Shown here piece by piece: positions 15,433-27,095 of a DNA stretch of 64,000 bases (position 1 is the first letter of the stretch; each line of letters starts with the position of its first letter). A model generated the notes under the pieces. The model was not told where the DNA came from, searched no databases, and saw only the letters and a program-made list of their open reading frames with translations. Origin of the DNA: Atrina japonica (taxonomy: Eukaryota; Mollusca; Bivalvia; Pterioida; Pinnidae); NCBI GenBank assembly GCA_030159075.1, contig BROG01000153.1, forward strand, positions 407,501-471,500. The letters run 5' to 3'. The translations under genes and the position numbers were made by a program.

Positions 15433-15545
15433 AAATGCTCAAGACGATCGTTTCTGTCAATAATACTTCAACAGTTGAGCTAGAATTTGATATAAATGTA
15501 TATTTACGAAAGAAAGTTTTACCATAAGTGATTGATTCGAACTCA
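15433..15545 (-). repeat. Family B fragment
   Basis: It carries ATGCTCAAGACGATCGTTTC and TTCAACAGTTGAGCTAG, the central block of family B. The distal part has diverged. Confidence 0.55.
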
Positions 15546-15605
15546 CTATTTGTTTATGCATACGACACTGGACATGACTTTATTTTTATAAAATATGTAG
15601 GAATA

Positions 15606-15786
15606 TACAGCGAAACGTGTATATAATGACCTCCTTATAAGACAAAACAAAACCGGACTATATAGGCAGGTGGTCTTTATATAGAGGTTGATTTGTACAA
15701 AAAGGTACTATTGAGGCAGCAAAAAATGGTCTTTGTGAGCAGGTGGTCTTTATACACAGGTGTTCACTAAAGCAGGTTTTACTGTA
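15606..15786. mobile_element. 181-bp TACAG inverted-repeat element (MITE)
   Basis: The left end TACAGCGAAACGTGTATATA and the right end, read inward, TACAGTAAAACCTGCTTTAG are imperfect inverted repeats. Internally GGTGGTCTTTATA occurs twice. The TACAG termini and A/T-rich flanks fit a Tc1/mariner-type non-autonomous element. The target duplication cannot be separated from the termini by eye. Confidence 0.65.
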
Positions 15787-18146
15787 ATACTTTTTAAACC
15801 TGTATATAGCATTTATTTATTATTGTACATCAACTTAAGTAGTAAAAACGAAATAATATTTTTGGAAAACCACAGCTAATGCCCCTTTAAGGTTTGAATA
15901 ATTGTGATTCTTCTGCGACAACATAAGTCTAGCATATGTCAATATTTGTACAAGGTTATATAACGACAACAAATACATAAGTTAGTAAATTTAGATAGTT
16001 GACAAGTTGTTAGCTATACAAACATGGTATTTCTAATTATAACGTATTTTCTCGATTTTACAGTAAGTTTTAATTCGCTTCCTCTACGCATTCAAAATTG
16101 ATAGAACAAAAGAATCGCCTCGTTTAGTTTGGTTTGTCATTGAATTATTTCAGCTGGTTTACTTCTGAACTAATTGATTTCACGGCGCGTTTTGTTTAGT
16201 TTCTAGCTTCATCGATTTGATTAACAATTACGGTACAAAATTAAACAACAATAAAATTTAAAAGCGTCAGGAACGCGCGGAGTGAGTTTAAAATTTAAAT
16301 TAGTTACGTTAATCACCGACATGAATTACATGCATTGTGAGCGAAAGTTTTTGTTTTTCGCTGATTTAATAACAGATTCAATTCTCTGCTTCAAACTTGA
16401 GAAATCGATGTCTGAAATGATTTGGCATTGACTAAATCTATTCTAGTGCATCCTTTCGAAAGGATAGATTACAGAGCATTGTATGACCAAGATTCATCTG
16501 TCTGAATTTATAAACAAAATATGCAACTTCGTTAGGGAACAAATGTATACAAATAAATGCTTGTCATGTCAATAACTTCGAATTTTGTAAGTTGTACATT
16601 CTCGCCACATCATAGATAATACAATTAACAACACAGGCAAATGTACTTTATAAATGAGATCTTTGTGTACCCAAGCTGATTAGGCATAAACAATGCATCA
16701 TTTGTTACAAGGATTGTAAATATTGCATATTCTAGTTAAATTAAGCAAAACCATCTTCATTGCATTTAACGAAAATAATATTTACAAAATAAGAGCACTG
16801 CATTTAACGCTATTAACGACTTTATGAAAGCAAACTAAATTTCGAAATCACTTTGAGGTTTATCCACGTTATCATTGTACTGTAGCATTGCTGTACTTTT
16901 TGTATCTATATAACAAAACTATTATAAGAATTCAAAGTCCCCCACTCGAAGACTATCGCCAAGATATATTAATTGACAAAATACTTCCATCTGTATAACA
17001 TTTATGTCTAAACATTTATGTCTAAATTTAATATGATGAGTATGGTGAAGAAATGAAATAAATATGACCTGGATAAATAAAACCACAAAAAGGGTAAATT
17101 TTGTATGCGATACTCCGTCGACTTAAGATGTATACCTGCACCAAATTTTGGAGTATAGGTGAAAATTTATCTATATCTAGATATGACCTGAACAAATAAA
17201 AACAACATAGAAAAATAAAGGGGGTAGGTGAGCGACACTACTTTATGGATGCTAAATATTACAACTAAAATAAAGAATCTCAATTACCAAAGTATACATC
17301 ATTTCGATGTCTCGGATATAGTCTCATAAAACATATGTTGTTGTTAGACATAGTAAATAAATAATTGAAAAATGCAATTTGAAAATAAAAAATGCAAAAA
17401 TACTTTACTACGATCTTGATTTATCAATTCAATGAATATTCTTTCCTGTTCAGCTGTTACAGTAAAATTGCACTTCGGGTTTGAGCCTCGTCCGAAAAAA
17501 ATTACGTTCAGATCCGAACGTTTAACATATAATAACGTACGTGAAAAGTGTTTTAAAAGAAATGGATTCGACCTATCGAAACAAACATCCACTATCGAAA
17601 CAAACATAATCGATTTTTTCTCCTATTTAGAGTCTATTTGATAATAGTAACTTCAAAACTTTATACGGAACCTTGTCCATGGAACTGAATAAAGTTTTCT
17701 GTTTTACAAAATACTCTACGAGGCACAAGTGTATATCTATAATTGTCACAGGCTAAACGGCTGGCGATTGATTTGAAAATGATTATGCTAAACAATAATT
17801 CGGAGTTGTTTTGCATCTCAGATAAATTGCCTACAAAATGAATATCACACCTTTTAATAACATTTGAACTAATCGACCAGAAAACGAGGAGTAAAACATT
17901 ATAAATACAATCAACATGTAATATATCATCGTAGCGCTATTCTTTTGTCAGATCTGATTTTTTAACCTATTAGGTATCCAGTTGTTTAATGGTTTCGAAT
18001 TTTATAGGAAATATTGCTTTGGATATGAGGTTGAACCAGTCTTGGAAAACATCCTGGTTTGTTGTTGTTAGACTTAAAAGGCCATTTAAAATGTCCTCGG
18101 ACTTAAATGGAAAACACTATATTTTAAATTTGTGTTTAAATATCTT

Positions 18147-18340
18147 TCTCACTTATTTCATTTGAATTTGACTGTGGGTCCACGGTTGGTATGACCGATC
18201 AAGGGAATGCTTACTTCTCCATGACACTTGACACCCCTGGATTTAAAGAGGTCAGTGTTTGTCGAATATCATTAGATTGGTATACATATATGTATCCTGG
18301 ACATCCTGGAGATTTATACTTTGGTATTTGAGATTTTATA
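18147..18340 (-). repeat. Family A copy
   Basis: Minus-orientation landmarks are TTTGACTGTGGGTCCACGG, ATGACCGATCAAGGGAATGC, TCTCCATGACACTTGAC, a diverged hairpin, GTATCCTGGACATCCTGGAG and TTATACTTTGGTATTTGAG. Confidence 0.7.
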
Positions 18341-19039
18341 TTGGTAAACACAGCTAATGTCCCCTTAACTGTTTTAAAAATATTTAAATTTTATAGTAAA
18401 ATTCCCACAGCACAAATTATGGTCATTAATCATTTGAAAATCATAATGTTTAAATGCATTCTGTATAAAGATATTTGTCGATAGATTTGCCATTGTATAA
18501 GGCCAATATATGTGCAAAAGTCTCATAAAACATATGATTTATAATTTAATATCAAAAATATGTGTCTATAATTTATTACCCTTTATTGATAACACAAGTC
18601 GCCTCCTCTCCAAAACATCTTAATCATTTCAGGTCCATTAATTATCTGCTGTAAAAATCAGATTATAACATGGTTGTATTGGAATATTGACAATTCGTTA
18701 TCACCACATAGTTATTAATTTTATACGGTTTGATAATCTTATTCAACCAAGTATGATGATAGATAAATAACAGTATGTTTATAATGTTTCTGAAATGGCC
18801 TAATGTGCCCCCGAGAAATAATATCGAATTATATCGATGAAATATATTATATTATTTACAAAAATATGTATTGAAATAGACTGACATATCAAATGTAGAA
18901 TAAATGCCTCGTAACTTTATCGCCATTTGATATACCCCCACGATAGAAGATCGGGGGACATTTTGCTTTTGGCGAGAATATATGCTACAGTTTGATTTCC
19001 ATCAAATGACGTTATTATCATTCTTTTAATATGAGGGTG

Positions 19040-19232
19040 GTTCGAATGAGTAAGATCTCATTTCTGGTCGAGCCCCATTGGAAGCTAAGCTTATTTTGTG
19101 AGAAAGTTTGCCAGTTCACTTGCGGAACGACGGTTGTCTCTTCCTGTGTGCTTTGTGACTGGATTCCCTCCTCAGTATTTAAATCTGGTCGCCACCATAT
19201 AACTGAAAAACTGTTGAATGTGGCGTAAAACA
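19040..19232 (+). mobile_element. Family C SINE copy, 175 bp upstream of the innexin exon
   Basis: A B-box-like GGTCGAGCCCC is followed by the family body: GAGAAAGTTTGCCAGTTCAC, GGTTGTCTCTTCCTGTG, CTGGTCGCCACCATATAACT and GTGGCGTAAAAC. The tRNA head is truncated. Open frames on both strands here are shadows. Confidence 0.65.
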
Positions 19233-19406
19233 TTATTCAAATTTAAATTCACATTCGAATGTGTTCGAATTTATCTTACATTCGGAAATTTGTTAAATCT
19301 GTAGGGATTTAATACCCTTGTAATTGGCAGCTCTGGGGTCTATTGTTACTTCAACACATCAATCTAAAGTCAATACTATAACTGTGTTTTTGTTTTCTGT
19401 ACACAG

Positions 19407-20619
19407 GGTAGACCATTATGAGGGTAACATACCAGTACACGTGGTCCTTAAATCAATTTACGATGACGACATCATTGATCGCCTGAACCACAACCTGACC
19501 ACCATTTTGCTTGTGACATTTGCGATATTGACGGCAGTGTTCCAAGTGGTTGGGAGTCCCATTGAGTGTTGGTGTCCGACGGAGTTTGCCGAGAATGAGG
19601 AAATAGATTCCACGGACAACCGTTGGGAATACGTGAAAAATGTATGTTGGGTGTCGAATACGTACTACATTGATATGCGAGATCAAATACCTGTTCAAAT
19701 TAGCGAACGACAAGAAGATGAAATTACTTATTACCAGTGGGTTCCTTTCATCTTTTTAGCTGTTGCGTTTTTCTTCAAAATTCCTAGAGTGGTTTGGAAG
19801 GTTTTGGTAGCATCTAGCGGTATTAACATGGCCAAACTAGGAAGTCTGGCTAGAGCAATAAACAATAGTAACAGTGATAATGGGAAGATAAAGCTACAAC
19901 ACATAGTTTCGTATATGGACATATGGTTGGATAGTGTCGTAGAACATCGCGCTGGTCTATGCAGCAAACTGCGAACAAACGTACGAAACAAATGCTGTGC
20001 ATCCATTGGTAGACACGATGGGAATTACATGGTGTCCTGTGTAGTTTTTGTGAAGTTACTCTACGTTGGCAACTCCGTGTTTCAGCTTTTCTTAATGAAC
20101 GAATTTTTGAACACCGATTACAGTGTTTATGGACTGGAAATAATGTCAGCTCTTTATAACGGGCAAGACTGGACATCATCTCCAAGATTTCCACGGATAA
20201 CGCTCTGTGATTTCGTAGTCCGACAGCTGAATAACTTACAACGCTGGACGGTACAATGCATATTACCTGTAAACCTTTTCAACGAAAAGTTTTTCATCAT
20301 TCTGTGGTTTTGGATCGCGATTATTACGTGTTTAAATTTTGTCAGTTTATTAATTAGTGTGAACTCATTAATATTCCCACAACAAAGACAATCATACATC
20401 AAGAAATACCTAGCATACGGGAAACTAAACAAACATTCAGAATCGGAAAAACGGATTATCCGCCGATTTATCAAGCATTATCTTCGGTCCGATGGCTGTT
20501 ACGTGATTCGGTTATTCAGCAAGAATGCGGGTGATTTGATCGCTGGGAGAATAGTTAAAAAACTGTATAAAGAGTATAAGCAGAAGCCGTTCGGTAGTGA
20601 AGACTCAAAAGATGTATAA
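19407..20619 (+). CDS. Innexin gap-junction/hemichannel subunit, main exon
   Basis: Innexins form invertebrate gap junctions and non-junctional channels in the plasma membrane. This exon encodes 403 whole residues. In the 416-residue model: DDDIIDRLNH (32-41) precedes membrane segment 1 (about 44-62); loop 1 has C67, C69 (CWCP) and C93; the family signature YYQWV is at 121-125; segment 2 is about 124-143; segment 3 about 221-243; loop 2 has C280 in FPRITLCDF and C297 in QCILPVNLFNEK; segment 4 is about 308-330; a basic cytoplasmic tail ends at TAA. The upstream acceptor is ACACAG at 19,401-19,406. The open frame extends 27 codons further upstream to a stop, but that part is intronic in character and has no ATG, so the start must lie in an earlier exon. 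No frameshift or missing signature residue was seen. It resembles unc-9-type and other molluscan innexins; orthology is not decided. Confidence 0.93.
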
Positions 20620-20760
20620 AGATTCTTGCAAACAGTAACTTATTGCTAGTGAAAATATCCAAAGCAGCTCTTGTAAACAGTAACGTTTACGATACATTAA
20701 ATCATCAAAGGCTGTTTGTTTCAAACACTTGATGAACTGAAGTAATTAAATTTTGCATAT
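20620..20760 (+). other. Probable 3'UTR of the innexin gene
   Basis: ATTAAA polyadenylation-like hexamers occur at 20,696 and about 20,746. A short direct repeat, CTTG(C/T)AAACAGTAAC, occurs at about 20,627 and 20,670. The true cleavage site is not determinable from sequence alone. Confidence 0.4.
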
Positions 20761-21504
20761 ATAAAAAGTAACAAAAACAATTATTTAATGAATAAGGTAT
20801 GTTTTCGTAAAATTAACTAATATATCGCCTAAAAACTTCGCATATAAAAGCATATATAATGACTTTATACATGAAAATTCTTAGCAAACACAATGTTAAT
20901 ATACGTGATGAAATGGACCAATCGGAGCCTTTGTTTCATTACGATAATGATAAAATGGCGCCCGTAATTGCAGCTTATTTTCATCATCGCATAAGATAAA
21001 CACTTGTTGCGGATATAATATATGTATTTATATATAGCAAAGGACATTTTTTGCTAATTAAATATCGGTAATACAACATTGCATTATTTTCATCAGGAAA
21101 TATCTTATTTAAATGTTTGTGATGTAAGTAGCGACTTGATTGGCTGATTTTCTTCGATATCACCCAAATCTCGCCTGACAGTGTAATTTGTGTTTTCGTA
21201 TGTCCTATGATGCATGTAAAAATTACATTTTGCAAGCTAAAACCTACGTTGTGCAGGAAAAAGTGTTTTTATGCATGCAAGTTTTCATCAATCCAGTTCA
21301 TTACTTTTATTGACTTAAGGACCCTTTGATATGATATAATATTAATCATACATCTATAAGGGGCCATATTTCATACGCATACATACAAATTTTTTCTCAT
21401 CTTTAAGATTTTTTTATTTTGTAAATGTGGCACTATGGCTTTATTGCAAGCATCTCATTGACTCATGGTTGACAACTATTAAATAACGTATAATTTTCAT
21501 ATTT
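20761..21504. other. Nothing recognised
   Basis: Two overlapping minus-strand frames (20,865-21,235) show no domain. Treated as intergenic. Confidence 0.45.
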
Positions 21505-21590
21505 AAATTTGACTGTGGACTCACGACGGGTGAGACTTTGTCAAGGTGAGGTTAGGGTTTACGAAACTCCACCTCATCAGGTTGTATAGA
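21505..21590 (-). repeat. Family A fragment
   Basis: It carries TTTGACTGTGGACTCACGACGGGTGAGACT and CTCCACCTCATCAGG, the 3' half of the family in minus orientation. The hairpin half is missing. Confidence 0.55.
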
Positions 21591-22278
21591 ATTGATTACA
21601 TATATTTATATTTATATAATATGTAGTCGAAAAAGATACTTTGAAAACTATGTATTAGAACTTGCCGGAGCTATTACCAATAAGTTTTAGTATATCGGAA
21701 TGAAATGCAAATTATCTGAGCTTGTGAGTGTTAGGAAGGTAGTTAAACTGCAATATCTATACTTTAAATCTGCTTGACTTCCCGGTAATCAATGTATGTA
21801 AATGAGATATTATTTGTTCCAATATTAGAGGAATATGTTTCTATTTTTTCAAAATTATCTATATTTCATATGGAAGCCAAACCAATACTTCCTTCAAAAT
21901 ACTTTTGTAGGAATGGCTTGTCGTACAAAGAGTAATAAAACTGTAAACATGTAAACCAAATGTCACTACTAGTTGAAATAATTCGCTCATCATGTTGAGT
22001 GTAATTAGTATTTCATTTGTTCCACTGTATCGAAGAAATTAAAAATATCCAGAGAATTCTCAAGATAATCTGGTATCTGTAATTCACAGAAATAGTTACC
22101 TTGTATTGTTCGCGGAATTGTATTTAACGTTTCTTCAAGGACGCACTTTATGTATTTACTGGAACTCTTGCCTCATATTTGACATTGAAAGTATTAATGA
22201 TTGGCACTGTAGTATCGTAAAAGTGATGACAATTTTGGGAAAAATCTTTTACATGACATTAATTTGACATATGTATGC

Positions 22279-22279
<1 letters not shown>
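21591..22279. other. Nothing recognised
   Basis: AT-rich DNA with only short frames. Confidence 0.45.
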
Positions 22280-22359
<80 letters not shown>

Positions 22360-22388
22360 GTGTGTGTGTGTGTGTGTGGGTGTGTGTA
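22280..22388. repeat. Compound (AT)n-(GT)n microsatellite
   Basis: AT run to about 22,344, then GT with GG interruptions to 22,388. Confidence 0.97.
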
Positions 22389-22526
22389 TCAGGGTGACAG
22401 AAGTGTTTTCCTATTAAATTTATACTGTATCATCTACGAAGCATTAATTCTTAGATGTTTTTATGTTTATTTTGTAATTTATTTATATTGTTTCGTTTTC
22501 AAGTACTGATTATTTTTGAAAAAAAA

Positions 22527-22669
22527 GTTGAATTAGTTGAGATAGTGGTTATGTTACTTGAAATGTTGAATTAGTTGAGATAGTGGTTATGTTACTCGAA
22601 ATGTTGAATTAGTTGAGATAGTGGTTATGTTACTTGAAATGTTGAGTTAGTTGAGATAGTGGTTATTGA
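22527..22669 (+). repeat. 38-bp minisatellite, nearly four units
   Basis: Units read GTTGAATTAGTTGAGATAG then TGGTTATGTTACTTGAAAT. Three units are almost identical and the fourth is truncated. The very low divergence implies recent expansion. Confidence 0.95.
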
Positions 22670-22689
22670 TTTTTTTACTGATTGTGACG

Positions 22690-22882
22690 GGGACTTATTC
22701 CTCGATTATTTCATTGTGAATTGGCGGCGGATGTGATCCGTCAAGAGGAGATGTTTACTCATCCAAGGCACCTGATCCTGCCTCTGGACTTTTATGGATC
22801 CGTGTTTGTTCAGTGTTCACCAGATTTGTATGTTGTTCCCTGGACATCCTAACGATTAATACCTTGGTATCGGCAATGTTTA
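22690..22882 (-). repeat. Family A copy
   Basis: Landmarks are GATGTGATCCGTCAAGAGG, ATGTTTACTCATCCAAGGC, CCTGATCCTGCCTCTGGAC, GTGTTTGTTCAGTGTTCACC and CCTGGACATCC. It follows the 38-bp minisatellite directly. Confidence 0.7.
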
Positions 22883-23063
22883 TACAGTATACAAAAGTTA
22901 ATTCACCTTATCAATGTTCGTAAATAATAAATCGAAAAGAAATTGTCTAAACTGTTAAAGTTTGAAAACAGGAGAAGGGAACATTTTATTCGCAATGACA
23001 CCTACCAAAATCGAATTTTATGGTATATGTGTATATGTTTTTTCGAAATTGATTTTTTAAGAT

Positions 23064-23183
23064 ATATAAAAATCACAGACACCAAAATATTAACCGTCAG
23101 GAGGTTCAGGAGACAATATACAAATATAAAAATCACAGACACCAAAATATCAACCGTCAGGAGGTTCAGGATATAGTATACAA
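23064..23183 (+). repeat. Tandem 60-bp duplication of a family A head
   Basis: Two adjacent 60-base units each carry AAAATCACAGACACCAAAAT and CCGTCAGGAGGTTCAGG, which resemble the first 50 bases of family A (TCAGATACCAAAGTAT, GTCCAGG). The end of one element copy has been tandemly duplicated. Confidence 0.8.
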
Positions 23184-23844
23184 ATATGGTAAGCTTTGAA
23201 TAAAATCAGATATCCGGCAATCCTAGCTGAGATCAGTTGACATATATAAAGGGTAAACATTCCCTGTTTAAAATAAAAATACAAATGTATATGAAATGCA
23301 TAAATCCGGTAGTGCTGTAGGCTATACGCAAAATAGGTTATACATTTTAAGTTTATGTGCTTTATCCAGGTTTTGCTAAATATTTCGTTGATGTTTTGTG
23401 CGTTTGAATTTTTGTTGTTGTTCCATTTATCTGTCTCACTTTGTTTTCCTTTGAAAGCGATTGTACCTGTGTTTTTTTTTTTAAAAAAAAAAAAAAAAAA
23501 ATTGTCCGTTTTTACTACTTAGATTGATACACCATAACAAAAAAAAAGAGATATACACAGGCATAACAATGATCAAATTCCTATATATTTTGTTAAAATA
23601 GCTTGAGAAAAACCCAGTTTAGTAATTATTCACTTGCAATTGACTAATTAAACCTTAGTATTTGTGTATGCACACCACATTAGACCTGACCTTACTTTCA
23701 CAGAATATGTAAAAATATAAGATTTTGTGTACCTGTGTATAACTCTTATTTGTTATTATACATCAGGTACAAGTTGTAAAATGAGAACAAATCGAAATAA
23801 TGCTTTTTGGTAAACAAAGCTAATGTCTTTTTAAGTATTATATA
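23184..23844. other. Nothing recognised apart from a T11-A20 tract
   Basis: A run of 11 T followed by about 20 A at 23,472-23,502 can fold on itself. No gene was seen. Confidence 0.5.
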
Positions 23845-24031
23845 TATTATAAACATAATACCAAAGTTATAATGCTCAAGACGATACCGTTTCTGTCAAT
23901 TAGACTTCATCAGTTGAGCTCCAATTTGAAAAGTATGTGTTTTTTCTAAAGATAAAGTGGTGTCATACAGGGCCAAATAATATATCTAAAAGTATAGCCG
24001 AAATCCGTCTAAGAGTAACCATTGTAAAAAT
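23845..24031 (-). repeat. Family B dispersed repeat, near full length
   Basis: It has ATAATACCAAAGTTATAATG, GTTTCTGTCAATTAGAC, CATCAGTTGAGCTCCAATTT and a terminal AATCCGTCTAAGAGTAACC. Confidence 0.7.
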
Positions 24032-25863
24032 ATATTAGATGAAATGTAATATTAGTATTTTAGTTTAGTACGCAATTTTAATTATTTTGACAATAAGATA
24101 ATTTTGATCATTGTTATCAATTATACCAATTACATAATTAAAAAATGTTTCTCTGTTCGATTTTCATATCTTTGTGATAACTTTTTTTTTGTCTTTGATT
24201 ATTTACCACTTGTTATGATTAGCTAACTCTGCATGTTATTTATCATTTTACATGTGTTATTGTATGTGTTTCCTATTTGTAAAATGTTGGTGCATACACA
24301 TATGAAATATATTTATATCAAACTTTGTTTTTACACCCAAATACATGTATTAGGTATTTGTGCTGCATTATTTTGTATGTTTCGGTTTTAAATGTTTTTG
24401 CAATTTTGTCTTTATTAACTGCATTTGATTAAAACATTCACGGAAAAATGTATTTAATTACTTTTTGGAAAAAAAAGAATGCACATAAATATAAACATAC
24501 ATGGAACTTTAAATGGTGTATACACGTACAATTATATAATATAAATACACTTTAATATCATATTGATTCTAATATCATGACTTCCGGATATTCTTAGATT
24601 GTAGACGACGGAGTTCTATATTGCAGTTACAGTTAGGCTTCAGCATCATCAAGTACGCCTGTACTAAACACGTGCTACTGTAGTGCACCTGCACTGTACA
24701 TCATATATGATAGATACATTTGAGATCTGAAAAGTCATAAATCATTGGATTTGACTTTGAAGCTAGCATTTTTTTCTTCAATATGAAGTAGGATATTCCA
24801 AGAGATAAATATTGGCTCCATAATAATGCAGCCAACTTTCTTGCACCTCACTATATTTCACATTTGATTTGAAACCAAACAAGTACATGTAAATCTCAAA
24901 TACACAGTCAAGAAGCGAAGTCCTTATTCGTAGTACTGCGACACATTTTGATATATTTCCGGTATCTTTACAGAATGTATATCCCAGTCAGATGCCATAT
25001 GCAGGTTTTAAACGTTGAGCTGATGAAATGTTAATTAATGTTAATTAACTAATTAGTAGTTGATCAGCAAAACCATAACAATATCTCAGTAAAGTTACAC
25101 TTTCAGCAATAATTTATAAATTTTAGAAATCTTACCATTATAAGAATTCCGCTGACTTTTATCTTACAGCAAAATGTTGTAATACAATTTTTAATTCAAA
25201 CATTCGTTCTCCATGATGGGTTATCCATCCAAAGGGAAACGTTATACATTGATGTTTCAAAATTAAAAAGCGAATTTTAAAACATATTTTATTTGACGGA
25301 CTTTCAAATATGCCCATTTATGTCAAGTATGTCAATGAAATTGTATAATGACATGGAAAGTAGCCGAAAATAATTGACATTTTGGTTGATGGGAAACGCC
25401 TTTACTAATTGCAACGACAAAAGCTAACAACCCTGAATAAAATATTTTTGTCTTTCAGTTAGATATAATGACATGTCTAATTATGAGTGAGTGTTGACAT
25501 TATCCGGTTGAATGCTTATCTACCTAATTAGAATCGTTAAGCATCAGAACCTAAATATCATTGAGTGTTTTGTATTTTCTGTCCGCTATAAAATATACAA
25601 AAAGTTGTTGTTTGTGTCGCAATAGTACATGATTATGCAACTGTTGGATAATAGAGGAAATATTTTCAAATACTGATCAAATATGCGACTTTGAAAACAT
25701 GAAAATGAAAGTCACTGATCTTGTAGTTGAGTCGTAAAACCATTGTCATTTATAAAGCTCTGTAGCGTAGGTAAAACTTTTACCGTATTAGATTGTCAAA
25801 CGGCTTTATATAAATATTTTATGGGTCACAAAACAACAATGATATACAATATTACACAAAGTC
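24032..25863. other. AT-rich stretch, nothing recognised
   Basis: No supported gene or repeat family member. Confidence 0.45.
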
Positions 25864-25972
25864 AAAATGAAGAAGTACCAATAGATATGCGAAACAAAAA
25901 ACAATTGCGAATCCCAAACGGGAGGGGACCAGGTGTCCGGAAGAAGTTAGCATCTCCTGTTAGCATGCAACA
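25864..25972 (-). repeat. Family D dispersed repeat
   Basis: On the plus strand it reads AGAAGTACCAAT, CAATTGCGAATCCCAAACGG, ACCAGGTGTCCGGAAGAAG and CTCCTGTTAGCATG. The same blocks, inverted, are at 33,236, 37,537 and 58,506, and in this orientation at 44,190. The 77-codon frame here is a repeat shadow. Confidence 0.6.
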
Positions 25973-26239
25973 ATGAAATAAGTTTGGCCTGATCATTAAT
26001 GCGCGACACGTGAAATAAATTGTCTATGAAAATACAAAATAACAGGATTTTATGCATCAACATCCTTGTGGTTTTCGTTCGACGGGTTGGTTTGGTCTTG
26101 TCTTGTTTAGACCATTTCTAACCGTTCGGTAACTTTCTATCGTTTAGGATTCACCATATCGGTACACCAAATAGTATTAATAAAGGCCACAAAAAATAAT
26201 GTACATTGTGTACAATAATAATTTGTTTTATCTCATCTT

Positions 26240-27095
26240 GGGACCTCCGTGGCCCAGTGGTTACATCGTCGCGCTTCAAGCCACGGGGTCTCTCACCTCT
26301 GATCAGTACAGGCATCGTTTCATAAAAGGTCGTAAATCGGGAAAAAAGTCGTAAACCCGGTACTACGATTACCGACCGTTTCATACACGTTTCCGATTAC
26401 CGATTTGCAACAAAATGTAGTCGGTAATTTCCGACTGGGTCTAGGCAGTCGAAAATCCTAAATCCTTCTTGTTTTCATCAATATCGCGTGAAATATTTTC
26501 AGAAATTGTTTGAAATTACAGACTCTAAGTTAGAGGGAAATAAAACTGGTAGGAGACCCAGCGTCTTCCAGTACAGACATACCACTTACCTCCTTTTGAT
26601 CGTGTAAAATAAGGGACTGTATAACGGATCACACATGTACACATCGTGTTCCGGAATTATATATTTCAAGATAAAGTACCGATCTTCCCTTTTCACCTAC
26701 ATTACAAACATCATTACTCCGACAATTCATTGCACTTTAATTTACTTCCCATTTAATAATAATAATAGATATTTCGAACCTTTATGTTCTACAAAGTAAA
26801 TAATCGGCAGTCGTAAGAAATTCCGACATCCGATATGAAACGACCGTAAACGTTGTCGGTGAACGGTTGTAAAACTAATCGGTAATCGTATAGGTTTTAT
26901 GACCTTTTATGAAACGACGCCCTGATTCGAGCCCAACTGCAACCTATGATGATTTTGTGGGAAAGTTCGCCAGTTTACTTGCGACAGGCCGCTGGTCTCT
27001 CCGAGGGTACATTGTAATCGTGCTCACCTTCACCATTAAAATATTGTCGCCACAATATGACTGAAAAAATTTCGGGTGTGGAGTAAAATACCAAA
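26240..27095 (+). mobile_element. Family C tRNA-derived SINE, split by an insertion
   Basis: The head has CCTCCGTGGCCCAGTGGTTA (A-box TGGCCCAGTGG) and ends at CACCTCTGAT. The copy resumes at CTGATTCGAGCCCAAC (B-box GATTCGAGCCC) about 620 bases later. The body follows: GGGAAAGTTCGCCAGTTTAC, TGGTCTCTCCGAGGGTAC, TGTCGCCACAATATGACTG and GTGTGGAGTAAAATAC, then an A-rich CAAAAAACAAAA tail. The A-box and B-box of one pol III head are physically separated, so this copy cannot be transcribed as a normal SINE. Confidence 0.75.
26311..26921. mobile_element. About 610-bp inverted-repeat element (MITE) inside a SINE
   Basis: The left terminus GGCATCGTTTCATAAAAGGT continues as CGTAA. The right terminus, read inward, is GGCGTCGTTTCATAAAAGGT then CATAA, giving 2 mismatches in 25. 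Further in, both arms share TACGATTACCGA and CGTTTCATA, so the inverted similarity is interrupted but extends at least 70 bases. CTGAT flanks both sides and may be a target duplication. The outermost CAGG bases recall hAT-type ends, but an 8-bp duplication is not evident, so the superfamily is open. There is no transposase frame. Confidence 0.75.

Larger units (their letters stand above)
13481..19406 (+). other. Inferred first intron of the innexin gene
   Basis: It begins GTAATT and ends with a pyrimidine-rich tract (TGTGTTTTTGTTTTCTGT) and ACACAG, so both borders are plausible. It contains SINE-like copies at 14,115 and 19,040, a family B fragment at 15,433, a TACAG inverted-repeat element at 15,606 and a family A copy at 18,147. 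Open frames at 15,146-15,463 and on both strands at 17,344-17,641 are unrecognised and treated as chance. If the first exon is wrong, the upper part is simply intergenic. Confidence 0.4.

Noticed and set aside
17344..17641. Open frames on both strands (87 and 69 codons)
   Set aside because: No splice borders or domain were seen, and simultaneous opposite-strand openness suggests chance.
19324..19406. Upstream extension of the innexin open frame (27 codons from a TTG)
   Set aside because: It has no ATG, it contains the polypyrimidine tract and acceptor ACACAG, and it does not resemble an innexin N-terminus. It is taken as intron.
19453..20474. Minus-strand open frames of 86 to 114 codons within the innexin exon
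   Set aside because: They are shadows of the conserved plus-strand coding sequence.
22527..22669. CRISPR-like array
   Set aside because: The units are contiguous without unique spacers. It is a 38-bp minisatellite in a eukaryotic genome.
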